This document shows positions 21,731 through 32,700 of a stretch of DNA of 64,000 nucleotides, piece by piece. The DNA lies in the NCBI GenBank assembly GCA_963922205.1, contig CAWUHX010000399.1, positions 145,970 to 209,969 on the forward strand, read 5' to 3'. The DNA comes from Romanomermis culicivorax (taxonomy: Eukaryota; Nematoda; Enoplea; Mermithida; Mermithidae). Position numbers and translations under genes: made by a program. Position 1 is the first letter of the stretch; the number at the start of each line of letters is the position of its first letter. Under the pieces are notes generated by a model, which did no database searches, was not told where the DNA came from, and saw nothing but the letters and a program-made list of their open reading frames with translations.

Positions 21731-22035
21731 TCAGTTTTGATTTGAATAGAACTGGGTTTGACACGCTGAGTACCACCAAAAGTTTAACATCATAAAGCTC
21801 GAAAACAATTTTCAGTCAACTGTTCTGCTCATGCACGTTGAAGTTTTTCTCACTGATTACGGTAATGGCTCAATTTTTACCGAATTGACGTACTTTGATT
21901 GGTTCGATTTATCTGATATTTAAAAAAATTGTGATTGAAACTCATTTTTTGTTATAACAAAAAGTCAATTTTCTCTACATGACGACAACGACAACAACAG
22001 ATGAGTTTTGAACAGGTGCAGTAAACAATATCAAA
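21731..22035. other. 3' flank of mrpl-2; no gene seen
   Basis: About 300 bp of AT-rich sequence downstream of the mrpl-2 stop; no supported gene. Confidence 0.5.
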
Positions 22036-25000
22036 TCAACGTCCTTTCAATATCGGATTATATTCGTTCGTACCGTAACCTGTGGCGTAGTCTTTCACTT
22101 GCAACGTGAAACGATATCGATCGGGAGGCGGGGGTCGCCTTTCGGGTATTAAAGGAGGCAACATTGGCTTAATTTTTCGACCGCAATATCCGTCTTTCCT
22201 ATGCCACAATCCGCTGGCTGAAAATTGCGCAAAAACTTCAATTTTATTTTCTTATTCTATAGCTCATGCATTCCTACAGTATTGGTGAAATTTTCATCAA
22301 GATCTTTGAGCCGTTTGGGGAGCTGCACAGCTCAGAAGCCATTGGATTTTCCAGATACATTTATTATCTGTACTACCATACATTCACATAGGAGGGTAGG
22401 GTAAACCCTCTTACCTGAGAGCCTAGACACAGGACACATCCTGGTCCAAAAATTTCGAAAATGCTTGAGGTGCATGTCTGTGTGCTACAGCATTATCAAA
22501 TAACCAACAGACTACAGTTTGATGCACAAATTGTTTCAGAAACGAAAATTGTAAGCCTGCAAGAGAGTTTAAACTGTCCACAATGAGGCACAAACAAATT
22601 CTCTTCAGGAGCATTCCCAAAAACCTTCGACTATGATGTCGCGAAATTTTTTCTTTTTATCCTTTAGTTCATACATTCCTACAGTGGTTGTGAAAGTTAC
22701 ATCATCGTCGCTCACCGTTTTGAGACCTGTAGAGATTTGCACACACTTTTTCCTCCGATTACAAAAACCGATCAAAACTGGATCCGGAAGCTTAATGTTA
22801 CAATTACTTGCCGCATGAGTGCATCCTATGCTACAAGGTGCGAAAAAGTGGGCTAAGATTGAAAACACACTGCTTCCCATCAAATCAAAATGCGTACAAA
22901 AAATTAGGAAGGAACAGTGGACTGTTGGGTAGTTCCAGTGCAGAAAAGCTCTTATTGTTTTCGCATAAGTCAAAATATCATTGGATTTCTACGATTTTGA
23001 TGAAACTTTTCAAATTTTTGCATAATCAGTTGAGGCTTCTCGTTGACCAGGTGAGACCAATGAAATTTTTGAGTATTCTTGTCCTGATATTCGCCTAGTT
23101 GCGATACATGAAGTATTTCTTGTGTCTCATAGATAACTGATATAATACCATTTGTCAACATTTTTGTGAGAAATTATAATATGTCCAAATTTAAATAGCT
23201 CCCCGAAGGATAAGCAAATCTGATTGAAACTTTAACCTAATGTCCAGCCAAAACAGCTGCAAAACGGAGAAAAGAATTTCGCGGCATCTTATAGGAAAGT
23301 GCAGTTCATTTTTCGATCTGAAAACACATTTTCGAAGATAGCCCAGAGCTGGGGCATCAAAAGATAAGCGGAAATTTTCAAACCTTGCTTAATGCCGAAT
23401 CGTCTCTTCATATTCATCGACCCCCAATGCATTTCGCCGTATTCTGGATTGGAAACTCGGCCGACGGCAGCGTAGCAGTGTTTGTCGACCAATATTTCGC
23501 GACCGTGCGGCATCTGGAAAAAAATCCATGAATTGTTGCGCAAGATGAAAATTTTAGAGCAACGGAGGCACAAAAACGAAGAATGAAATGAAGAAGTGCT
23601 GGAAAAGACACAGCGAACAGTCACTGTATAAAAACTTTCATTTTGGATAAAGTATGTCGTTCGGAAAAACAGTCTTTCTATCCATACAAAAAATAGGTTT
23701 CTTAAAAAGACTTCAAAATACATAACTAGATCAAAAATAATGTTTTATATCGTTTTCTGGTGCTACATCGTAATGCAAATCGACAAATATCGTTTAGCTG
23801 ATAACCGCTGTGCTACCTTTCACCCTTTTACCGGATCATTGGAAATTGGACTATACAAATTGTTTGTATGGCACAGGTTTCATTGGCGTGTGAGCTTTCA
23901 AAAGTATGTACCCTCACTTTTAAAATCTTTTGAACATAACTTCTAAAGTCTTTTCGCCAGTGCCTCTGCAAATGTAAAATATGGCAGCCAATCAGCCGAT
24001 GTAAAATTTCCTTGGTTTTTTAGAAATGGATGGAAAAAACTATTCTTTTATAAACTTTCTCGTTTCCGTCTTCATTTGAAATCTCTTCTACCTTCAGCAA
24101 TTCATGACCACCATCTCCATTTCTGAATTCACTGGTTTCATTTTCTAAACTTAAATCATGATTTTCTAGTGGACTCAAACCGTTATCATCCTCCTCAACA
24201 TCTTCTTCATCTTCTTCACGCTTTCATCGATCTTCTTTTTTCAGTTTCGAAGATTTCTTCTGCGTCTGATCAACAGATTGTTTAAGCTTCGGAGCGACTT
24301 GGCTTTCTTCGTGAGTTCTATCAGATCAGCAGCATTCATCTTGATTAGTTTTTCTGCGATTTTGTAATTTGATCTGGCTAAATTTTTTATTTTCTATTGC
24401 GTTTCTTCCGCTCAATTGTTTGTTGATAGATTTAAAAGTCACCTCTTCTAATCGTCGGTTTACAATTTTGTTTTCTTTCATACTTGAAATTGAACATCGT
24501 GGGATCGATATTTTAGACACGGCCAGGGCTGGGAGAGACATACGGACATACATATAATGAGGCTCCGTGGATCAAGCGATTTTTTTTTGGCGCGAAAAAC
24601 GGTAATTTTTGTCTAAGAAACCGCAAAAAATGTATTTAAGGCGTGGAGCGCCGAGAAAATCGATATTTTTGACCATTTTTAGTTCAAAAATGACAATTTT
24701 TCATCAAAAAATTGACATTTTCTAATATTTTTCCGACCAAACGTATGGGGGTCCCTATGTCTGTCATATAGCTAGCCATATGATTGGCGAACATAAATGC
24801 ATATAGGGGGGTCAGGAGGGGGTAAACCCTCCTGCCTGAGATCCTGGACACCCCTCCTGGCCCGAAAAAAATATCAAGCCCTCCTCCCTGAACTTTTTCG
24901 AAGACAGTTTTTTCGATGATTTCTATGCATATTTTGTATCAAAAAAATGCCTGCGGAGCTTTTTTTGTTGTTTTTTTGCTCACTCATCCCATCCCCTCTC

Positions 25001-26488
25001 GATGAAAAGGCCGGTGACCCTCTCTCCTGGAAAATTATTTTCGTGCATGTCTGTAACGGCAAGCCTTGTGGGGAGGGATCACTATATGGCAAGATGTCCG
25101 ACGATTTCTGGGAATTTCCTATGGCACTACCCCAATTATATGTATGCATACAACATACTAATTTTTTATAACCATAAGCAAGGTTTGACTTTTCAGAAAG
25201 CGCTTAAAACGCCGATCCTCATTTCATAACTCACTTTTATCAAAACATTATCGCCACGTCTGCCACTAATCGTACATGACGATCCGGCGACCGTCGATCT
25301 CAAATCTTCGATAGTCCGCGCTTCTCTTAAAACTTCGACGACGCAAATCTAAGAAAAAACGCTAGAGATCGGTTTAAAATCTGAAGTTTTTTGTTTGCTC
25401 CACTTGAGTTCCTTCTTTCAAAGCACCAACGGGCCAAATTTCTTTGGGATTTGGAATTACGGGGATGTCCGGTAGACGATTGATCAAACGGATGATGTCA
25501 CCGGCCGTCCAACCGTCGACGGCAATCGTCCAACGGCGACCCTCTGCGCCGGCTAATAGGGCAATGTAAGCGCTGGAGTTGGGATCGTGCCGGACTTCGA
25601 GCACCTGTTTGTGGAAAGGAAACACATAAACACAGTGAATTTAAAATACTTTTTTTATCCTGAGATACTGTAATAATGTACTGTAAATAGAAAGCAGGAA
25701 AACCGTCGAATGCGATATTCTGCCAGGGTTAGATGAATGCTGTACATTTTCCAACATAAATTCTTTTTCTGAAATCTAGGAAACCTACAAAATGGTTGGT
25801 TAATTCGTAAAAAAATTCCCCCACGTTACAGTTGCGGCCAAACAACAAAAACTATGACAAAATCCAAAAAATTTTCTGGTGCTTTGAGTCAATCATGACA
25901 CTAAAATAGTCTCATGTACCGAAAAGATTCGAGCATTAAATCAACAGATTTAAGGAGTGTAAATTTCCTATTCAGGCGACAAAAGCAGCATACCCGCTCC
26001 TCGTAGATGCTTCCCAAAGGTGGCCTCACAGGATAAGCCGTGATCCAAAAATAATCGAAATTGACGCCGCCTTGAACGCGTTCGTTGCGACGGATTCCTG
26101 GGGAATAGAATTGTGAAAAATCCACAAGGTTAAAAAATTACAAAAAACTACAAGAAAAGGAGTAATACTGTAGAACTTTGCCTTAGCAGCGTTCTTAAAA
26201 TTTGTGGATTGACGAAATTCGCAGTACCTACTTACCCGTTTCAGGATGTCGACCGTGCATTTTTTTTAATTTGAATGGCTCGACCGTATATTTCTTGTTT
26301 TCTAATTGTCTAAAATCGTATTTATATTGAACATTTTTCACCGGTTTGGGTAAAAAACGTCGAGATTCGAAAAACGGGTTGACGGGTCGCCGAAAAGGGT
26401 GATTGAGTAGCGCCTGTATGCTTCCGCATGACAGAGTATGCAAATTTCGATGTCCAATCTTGTTGGCTGTAGTAAGCACGGAAGCCAT
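22036..26488 (-). CDS. mrpl-2: Mitochondrial large ribosomal subunit protein uL2m (MRPL2), 6 exons, 327 aa
   Basis: Core rRNA-binding protein of the mitochondrial ribosome. Exons in transcript order: 26488-26236, 26097-25994, 25604-25404, 25348-25235, 23513-23384, 22217-22036. All joins keep frame (984 nt). Conserved uL2 features follow in order: KMHGRHPETG, VQGGVNFDYFW, VLEVRHDPNSSAYIALLAG (the hallmark R.DPN.SA.IAL), GDIIR, the AGSSCTI stretch, HGREILVDKHCYAAVGRVSN, HWGSMNMKRRFG and SGLWHRKDGYCGRKI, the L2 C-terminal signature. The N-terminus is basic and Ser/Leu/Arg-rich, as for a mitochondrial presequence. Donors include less common GTGGAG and GTTTGA. Introns of 1.17 and 1.72 kb near the end hold repeats and a relic. 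The SCOT gene lies 263 bp upstream on the same strand. Confidence 0.92.
22380..22470 (+). repeat. Partial copy of a dispersed repeat (see 24793 and 30583)
   Basis: It shares GGGTAGGGTAAACCCTC and the phrase CCTGAGA..C then ACA(T)CCTGG with the two longer copies; it lies in the last mrpl-2 intron. Confidence 0.45.
22600..22975 (-). other. Unrecognised open frame repeated in part at 22200-22340
   Basis: A 122-codon minus-strand frame in the last mrpl-2 intron has KKCVQISTGLKTVSDDDV and TTTVGMYELKDKKKKF. A weaker copy (QLPKRLKDLDENF then TVGMHEL) overlaps ~22240-22320. The duplication suggests a mobile-element remnant rather than a gene. Function unknown. Confidence 0.3.
24025..24500 (-). pseudogene. 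Decayed coding relic in an mrpl-2 intron
   Basis: On the minus strand, fragments in changing frames read like protein: MKENKIVNRRLEEVTF, ADLIELTKKAKS, KLKQSVDQTQKKSSKLKKED, then after a stop an acidic REEDEEDVEEDDNGLSPLE and NETSEFRNGDGGHELL. At least one frameshift and one stop break it. It is nested in the 1.7-kb intron on the host gene's strand. Family not recognised. Confidence 0.35.
24793..25054 (+). repeat. Dispersed ~250-bp repeat, copy 1
   Basis: It shares with 30583-30831 the order: TGCATATA, GGGGTAAA.CCC, CCTGAGA.CCTGG, CCCTGAACTTTTTC, AAGACAG.TTTTTTGATGATTT, GCATATTTTGTAT, TTTTTGCTCAC, CCTGGAAAATT, CGTGCATGTCTG. The two copies lie in introns of two neighbouring genes in the same orientation. 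Confidence 0.7.
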
Positions 26489-26751
26489 TTTTTGGTCTAT
26501 GAAAAAATATTAATTATTTCTCAGAGCGTTTCCGAGTGTAGAAAGTATATGGGATTAAAACTATCGACCAGTGAAAAACACGAAGAACGAAATCATTTAT
26601 TAATGGGCTTTAGAAAAAATTATAATACTAGCAGCATGGACACTTAGTGAAAAATAAATAAGGCTTCCCCGTTTCCAGAATAAAACGTATAAAATTCTGC
26701 TGCAAATGAGCAAACGTAAAAATAACCGTTAAGCATTTGCGAATCCGATAG
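26489..26751 (-). promoter_or_regulatory. SCOT to mrpl-2 intercistronic region
   Basis: 263 bp between the SCOT stop and the mrpl-2 ATG on one strand. It has AATAAA at 26601-26596 (about 150 bp after the SCOT stop), T-rich stretches, and a TTTTTTCATAG acceptor-like site at ~26498, nine bases before the mrpl-2 ATG. This fits a nematode-type operon with trans-splicing, but is not proof. Confidence 0.45.
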
Positions 26752-29700
26752 CTAGAACTTCTTAAGATTTTCTGATATCTGAAAAATATAAACAAAAAGT
26801 AGATTTGACTTCAAGAGTTTACAAAATTATTTACAGAAAAATTTCGGAAAATTAAAAAATTTTGATGTAATTTTCTTAACATACTGTAAATTCACATCCT
26901 GTCGAATTGACGATATCTTCCATTGTTGTTTCGTCTGCTATTTCGTCTAAAATTAATCCTTTCTCCCTGTCCACTCGGAAGACACACTTTTCCGTAATGA
27001 TCAGATCGACAACACTTTTACCGGTCAAAGGGAGACTACATTCGGATAAAATTTTATGCGCTCCCTTGGCCGTATGTTCCATGGTGACGACGACCCGAGA
27101 GCCCGGAGCGGCCACAAGGTCCATCGCTCCGCCCATGCCTTTCACCATTTTCCCCTGGAAATGCAGTGAAGTGAATAAAACGAGTCAACTCTAAAAATAA
27201 GAAATCAAGTTCACATTCTAACAACAGAAAAATCAAACGATAAAACACGATATTACTGTAGAACAGACGAGAGAACAAAAAATAGAGGAACAGTGCAAGA
27301 AAATGGCTATTCGTTATTTTCTATTACAAAAGAGAAAAGTGAAACGGACATAAAAATAAACAGAAAAACATATAGGCAAACACAAAAACACAGAATAGGT
27401 AGATGAAAAAATCTAATGAAAAAATGCACTAGTGGAATAAGAAAAATAATACAAAAACAATGAAAAACTCAAAATGCACTTTCCACTTCTATGCTGACTT
27501 TCGATTTGTGTTGATGATTTTTGAAGTAATAAAAATGATCAATATCGCCGATTTCATTCATTCTGAACAGCTCGATCAATCAACTCAAAGTTGAATAGGA
27601 AGAAGATAGTGCCAGGAAATAAGCCAAGGACGATTTATCAACACAAAACCTTGACCTGAATGCATTTTTACTTTTCATCTTCGAATCTCTTAAAATAGGG
27701 CTCTCGCTGTTTCAGTCATCACATTTTTCAATGAATGGGATCAATTCTTAAATTAAAAATTTTATCGGTTTAATATTCAAACGCCCAAAGAAATGCAACA
27801 TGTTAAAGAAAAAATTTTAATCAGTGTGAACAACTCTTACTGTAAATTATTTGAACTATGCGCAACAGGGTCTGATCTACTGACTGAAAAATGTTGCTTT
27901 AAAAAAATTACTGACCCGACGCAAAACTCAAATATCTGTTACAACCCTAAATGCATGAAGTTAAACAGTAATAAATCAATCGAATTGAAGCATTTCGAAA
28001 ACTGACCACTTCTTTGCGCGTTGATATATGTTCGTTGATATTAAATCACTTTGAGGTTTGATTAAAAAAGCCCATAAAACTTAACATTTTTCTCCAACTC
28101 ATGAGTTAACTGAAATTTTAATATCAAATCTACTGAAGAAACGCTTTGTCGTTGAAACTTGAAAATAAGAAGTCATAATGTAAAAATTGATTTTCAAATT
28201 ATATCAATAATCCTTAGAATAGAATTAATTTAAAAATCAGATACGTAAGCGTCAAGAAGTTTAATCAAGGAGTGCTGTGAGATTTGCGTTGCTTTATAAG
28301 AGTAAGATTATTGGAGGAACTCATTTTAAATTGCAACTCCGTTTCATAAAAATGAATAATGAATATCTACAGCAGTTTTTCTAGCCTGGCGCTCATAAAG
28401 TTGGGCCTGCACTAATGAAAACAGAAATGGAGAATATATTTTATTTTTCATGCTTAAAGCACGTATTGAGATACAAAAAATAGTTTTTGATGGCATTTCT
28501 GTGATGAGATCTAAAGATTTACATGATGCTTCAAGTTTCTAAATTTGATTTTTTTTATAGATTTTGAAATTCTAGAAAACTGAAAAATAAATCTTTTCAA
28601 AACTTCTACCTGAAATGAAACCTGACATTTTCAGTCAAAGATGACGTTTTCATTGTTTCCCAATAAAAAAATTTATGTGTCACAAAGTTCAGAAAACTTC
28701 AAGCGAGAAAACAAATTTATTAAGATCAACAAAAAAATATCAATTTTCAATGAAGTCGAAACAAGATACTGAAGATTAATGATTGAGAAGTGAAATGAGG
28801 TACTTCGAATAATGAAAATCTTAGAACTTTAAATTTTCCGGCGGCACTGTGCTGGGGAATTTTTGAAAACAGGAGCTAAGGATATCTTGGAAAATATATT
28901 AAAGAGATTAATTTGTAATACTCTCGATCTAGATTTTCAGTCGAAAAGTGATTTTATTAAATATAAGTGAATAAAGAAATGTGAGGAAAATCAACGAATT
29001 CATATTCATCGCAATCGAAAAATTCAAATTTTCATTGTATTTTCAAATATGGTTCGAGTTTTGCTCACTCTAATTTGGGATGCAGCAGATTCGTGGGATG
29101 CAATCAAGAATAACTGAGAAATGAAATTGAACTTCTTTTCGCCTGTGTTTCAGCTTAATTGTAGTGAATATTATAGGCTATTATCATTGCCCGTGCGAAG
29201 AGCCGGAAAAATGTGAGATTTTGATCTCTTAAATCGCACCAAAATGAACCTTTTCATCAATGCCAGCAGCAGGAGCGCCCAAGAAATTTTCGTTTTGTGT
29301 GAAAAATGCGAATTTTCCATTTTCCACTTTGTCAAAAAATACCAACCTACTAACTCAGTATTTTTATAGTATTTATATTGCAAAAATTAATTGAATTAAA
29401 ACATTGTATGTTATGAAAATACGAATATAGAAAATGTGTGCGCGAAGCTTTTCTGCTCTAATACATCCAACAGTCATTACTACTAATGAGTACTAATGAG
29501 CAAGTCGCTAAAAAACACTGATCTACAGTAGTTGCAATGCGAGAATTCGTCTATTTATTCTAAGATGCAACGCGTTATTTCTTGAAACATACCATACCAT
29601 AAAACTAACATCGATCGAACTTTGAAAAAACAACGACATGTTCTGATAAAAAATAGCATTAGAAAAGACTAAAGGCCCTGTCATACTTCACCGCGCGACG

Positions 29701-32700
29701 CCGGTTGTCCTATTCATACTAACAGGCGGCGCCGCGCGGTACCGCGCGGTGGCTTGTCATACATCGCCGCGCGGTACCGCGCGGCGCCGTACGGCGCCGC
29801 TTTTTTACTTTTGGATTTTGCTCTTCTCAAAAAATGTGTATTGGTTTAGTTGAAACCTGATGGGGCGCCGCGCGGCGCCGCAAAAATTACAAAAACCTAT
29901 TCATACTTCAAAGGCGGTACCGCGCGGCGCCGTCCGGCGCCGCTTTTTAGTATGAATAGAACAACCGGCGCCACGCGGTGAAGTATGACAGGGCCTTAAC
30001 TTATAGCTTATTTATAGGTTATTTGATATAAAAAAATATAAAATCGATGAGAAAGGCATTTTAAACAAATGACCTTTTTTACAAAACCACACAGATAACA
30101 TCTGATTTTGTCATATTTTTGAAAAGTAAAAAAAATTGCAGCAAAAGCGTTTCCATGTCAAAAAATGATCAAAATTGAAATTAAAGATCAATTTTCCATT
30201 TCAAAAATGTCACTGTCATTTGGCAATGAAATATTACGGACAATGATGATCAAGTTGAAAATTAAAATATTACCGGAATAAGCCAATTGGCCAAATCTCC
30301 GTATTGAGAAACTTGTAGAGCACCTAAAATCGTCAGATCCACGTGACCACTATATTTATACGAAGAAAAATTCTTTTAAAAGGCGTACAACGTCAATTTT
30401 TCAGAAGGACTCCCTCACCCACGAATCATGGCAAAACTTTCGTCGCTGGAAAAATACGAACCACCGGGTTGTAAAGTAACGGTTTCTTTTCCCGCGTTTA
30501 CAAGATCCGCATCTACTTCTTCTTTGCTAGGATACGGGCCCTAATTTGAATATTAAGGAACAAATTATGAAATTGATCATACATGCATATATGGAGGCGG
30601 TAGGGTGGGGGGTAAAGCCCCATACCTGAGACCCTGGCCACCCCCTGGCAAAAAAATCGTCAAACACCCCCCTGAACTTTTTCCAAGACAGGTTTTTTGA
30701 TGATTTTTGTGCATATTTTGTATGAAAAACAGGCTTTCAAAATTTTTTTTGTTTTTTGCTCACCCACCCCCCCTACCCCCCTGGAAAAAGTCCACGGACC
30801 CTCCCCCTGGAAAATTCTTGCCGTGCATGTCTGAAATTGATACATACGAAAATGAATAAAAAACTACCAAAAACAAAAAATCTCACAATCCTACCATTCC
30901 CAAAATTCCATTTTCACTTTGCAATGTAACTTTGACGTCCGCAGCTATGAAATGGGGGCACAAAGTTGGAATACCGATCCCCAAATTAACTAAAAAATGT
31001 ATTTCAGAACATTTACAGTATGCAGCATAGTATAGTGAAGTATAAAAATGGGTGCTTACCGTACATACCATTTTTACACTCTTGCGCTGCTCTATTGGCG
31101 ATTTTGGCGCGAATTTTACCCGCCGGTGTCCGATCGTCGGCCACACCGGCCGCCGTCGAACTGGTCACCACTTTTTCGACCCGTTTTTCGTATTTAGCGC
31201 CTTTTACAACGCGGTGGACGTAAATACCGGGCACGTGTACTTGATCGGGGTCGATTTCACCGATTTCCACGATTTCTTCCACTTCGACGATACTTATTTT
31301 GGAAGCACGGCATATTGGAGGATTGAAATTTCGGGCTGCTTTCCTGAAAAATGAAAAACATCATTAGGAAAAACCAGCCAAATTATCGAGACTCGTTCCA
31401 TGAAACGGAAGATTTTCGCAGAACGAAGAAAAGAAAGTTCCGCTAAATATGAAACGCAATTTATGACAAACGAGGAAGGATCTACAAGCGTAAATTTCGA
31501 AATCGTGAATTTTAAAACGCATTCGAAGGCTAACAACAACATGATTAATGTTACAATGACCACTAGAGCATGATTCTTCTTTGCTCGGGAACTACAACAG
31601 TTGCGAGCACGTAGAAATTCACATTTGGTAAAACTCACTTGTATTGAAAAGTTTCTCAAAGGAAGGCAATCTGACTCAGCATCATTTTCGATCTGTGAGC
31701 TCTTGAACTTGATCAAAGCTCAGAACTGTGTATTTTGTGGAGTATTAGAGGAGAACGTTTCATACCTCAAGATCTTATAATCTTTCCACGTTGCTCATGT
31801 TCGGTCGAGTGTAGACCAAATACATGAAAATTTTAGTCTAGATATGGAATAGATTCCGAATATGTAAATATTCGGAATCTATGCCTGAAGTATTGTAAGA
31901 ATTTCGAACGCATTTAATCAATTATAAATAAATGGAAAGTTAAATAATATATACCTGACAATCAGATACTACTTTGAGTAGCTTTGTACGCTGAGTATCA
32001 CAGCGGAACTGATTGCACATGAAAATCAAAATCTGCATAATAAAGTCATCCTCAGAATGTATGCCCTACAATTTAATGTAAAAACTCTCCATAAATCACT
32101 CACTGTATACTTTCTACGAAATTTTTATGTAAGAAAAAGAAGTGGAAAATGTCAAAAAGTCACTTGAAGTGACCAAGACACTTCCCACAAAATGCCGCAA
32201 ATTTTTTTGTCTCCAGTTACACTTTATCATAAGGTTATATTCAAATCTAGTTTAAGGAATCCTACGAGAAGGCGCCTTGAGAAAACCACAATTGACCTTT
32301 CCGGAATTTTTCGTCTAATTTTTGAGTCTTTAAACCTTTGTACAGAATGCAGAACGTAAGATTAGAGAAACGTAACCATAGACGTGTGTTTCACAGAACC
32401 GGAAGTGTTCGGCGTCATATCCCGACCAAAAATCATTGAAAAACTTTCAACATTCGCGTACTGTATCCCTTCGAATCTTGATTCCACGCTAAATTGATGT
32501 GATCATGATATAAAACGTATAACATGGTGTCCAGAAGCTTTCCAAAATGAAACCTACTGACTTTTTCGGCTCTACCAGGTCATTTTTTCCAGAATTTTCC
32601 AGGTCTTTTCGGAGCAAGAATAAATAAATCCTCCATAAAATGATAAAAATGTGTTTAACAACGGCGATCTGGACATATGTGCAGATGTTTTAAATTTGCT

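Noticed and set aside
31294-31716. 140-codon minus-strand frame with a hydrophobic segment
   Set aside because: It overlaps a real SCOT exon in another frame and starts in the intron without splice support.
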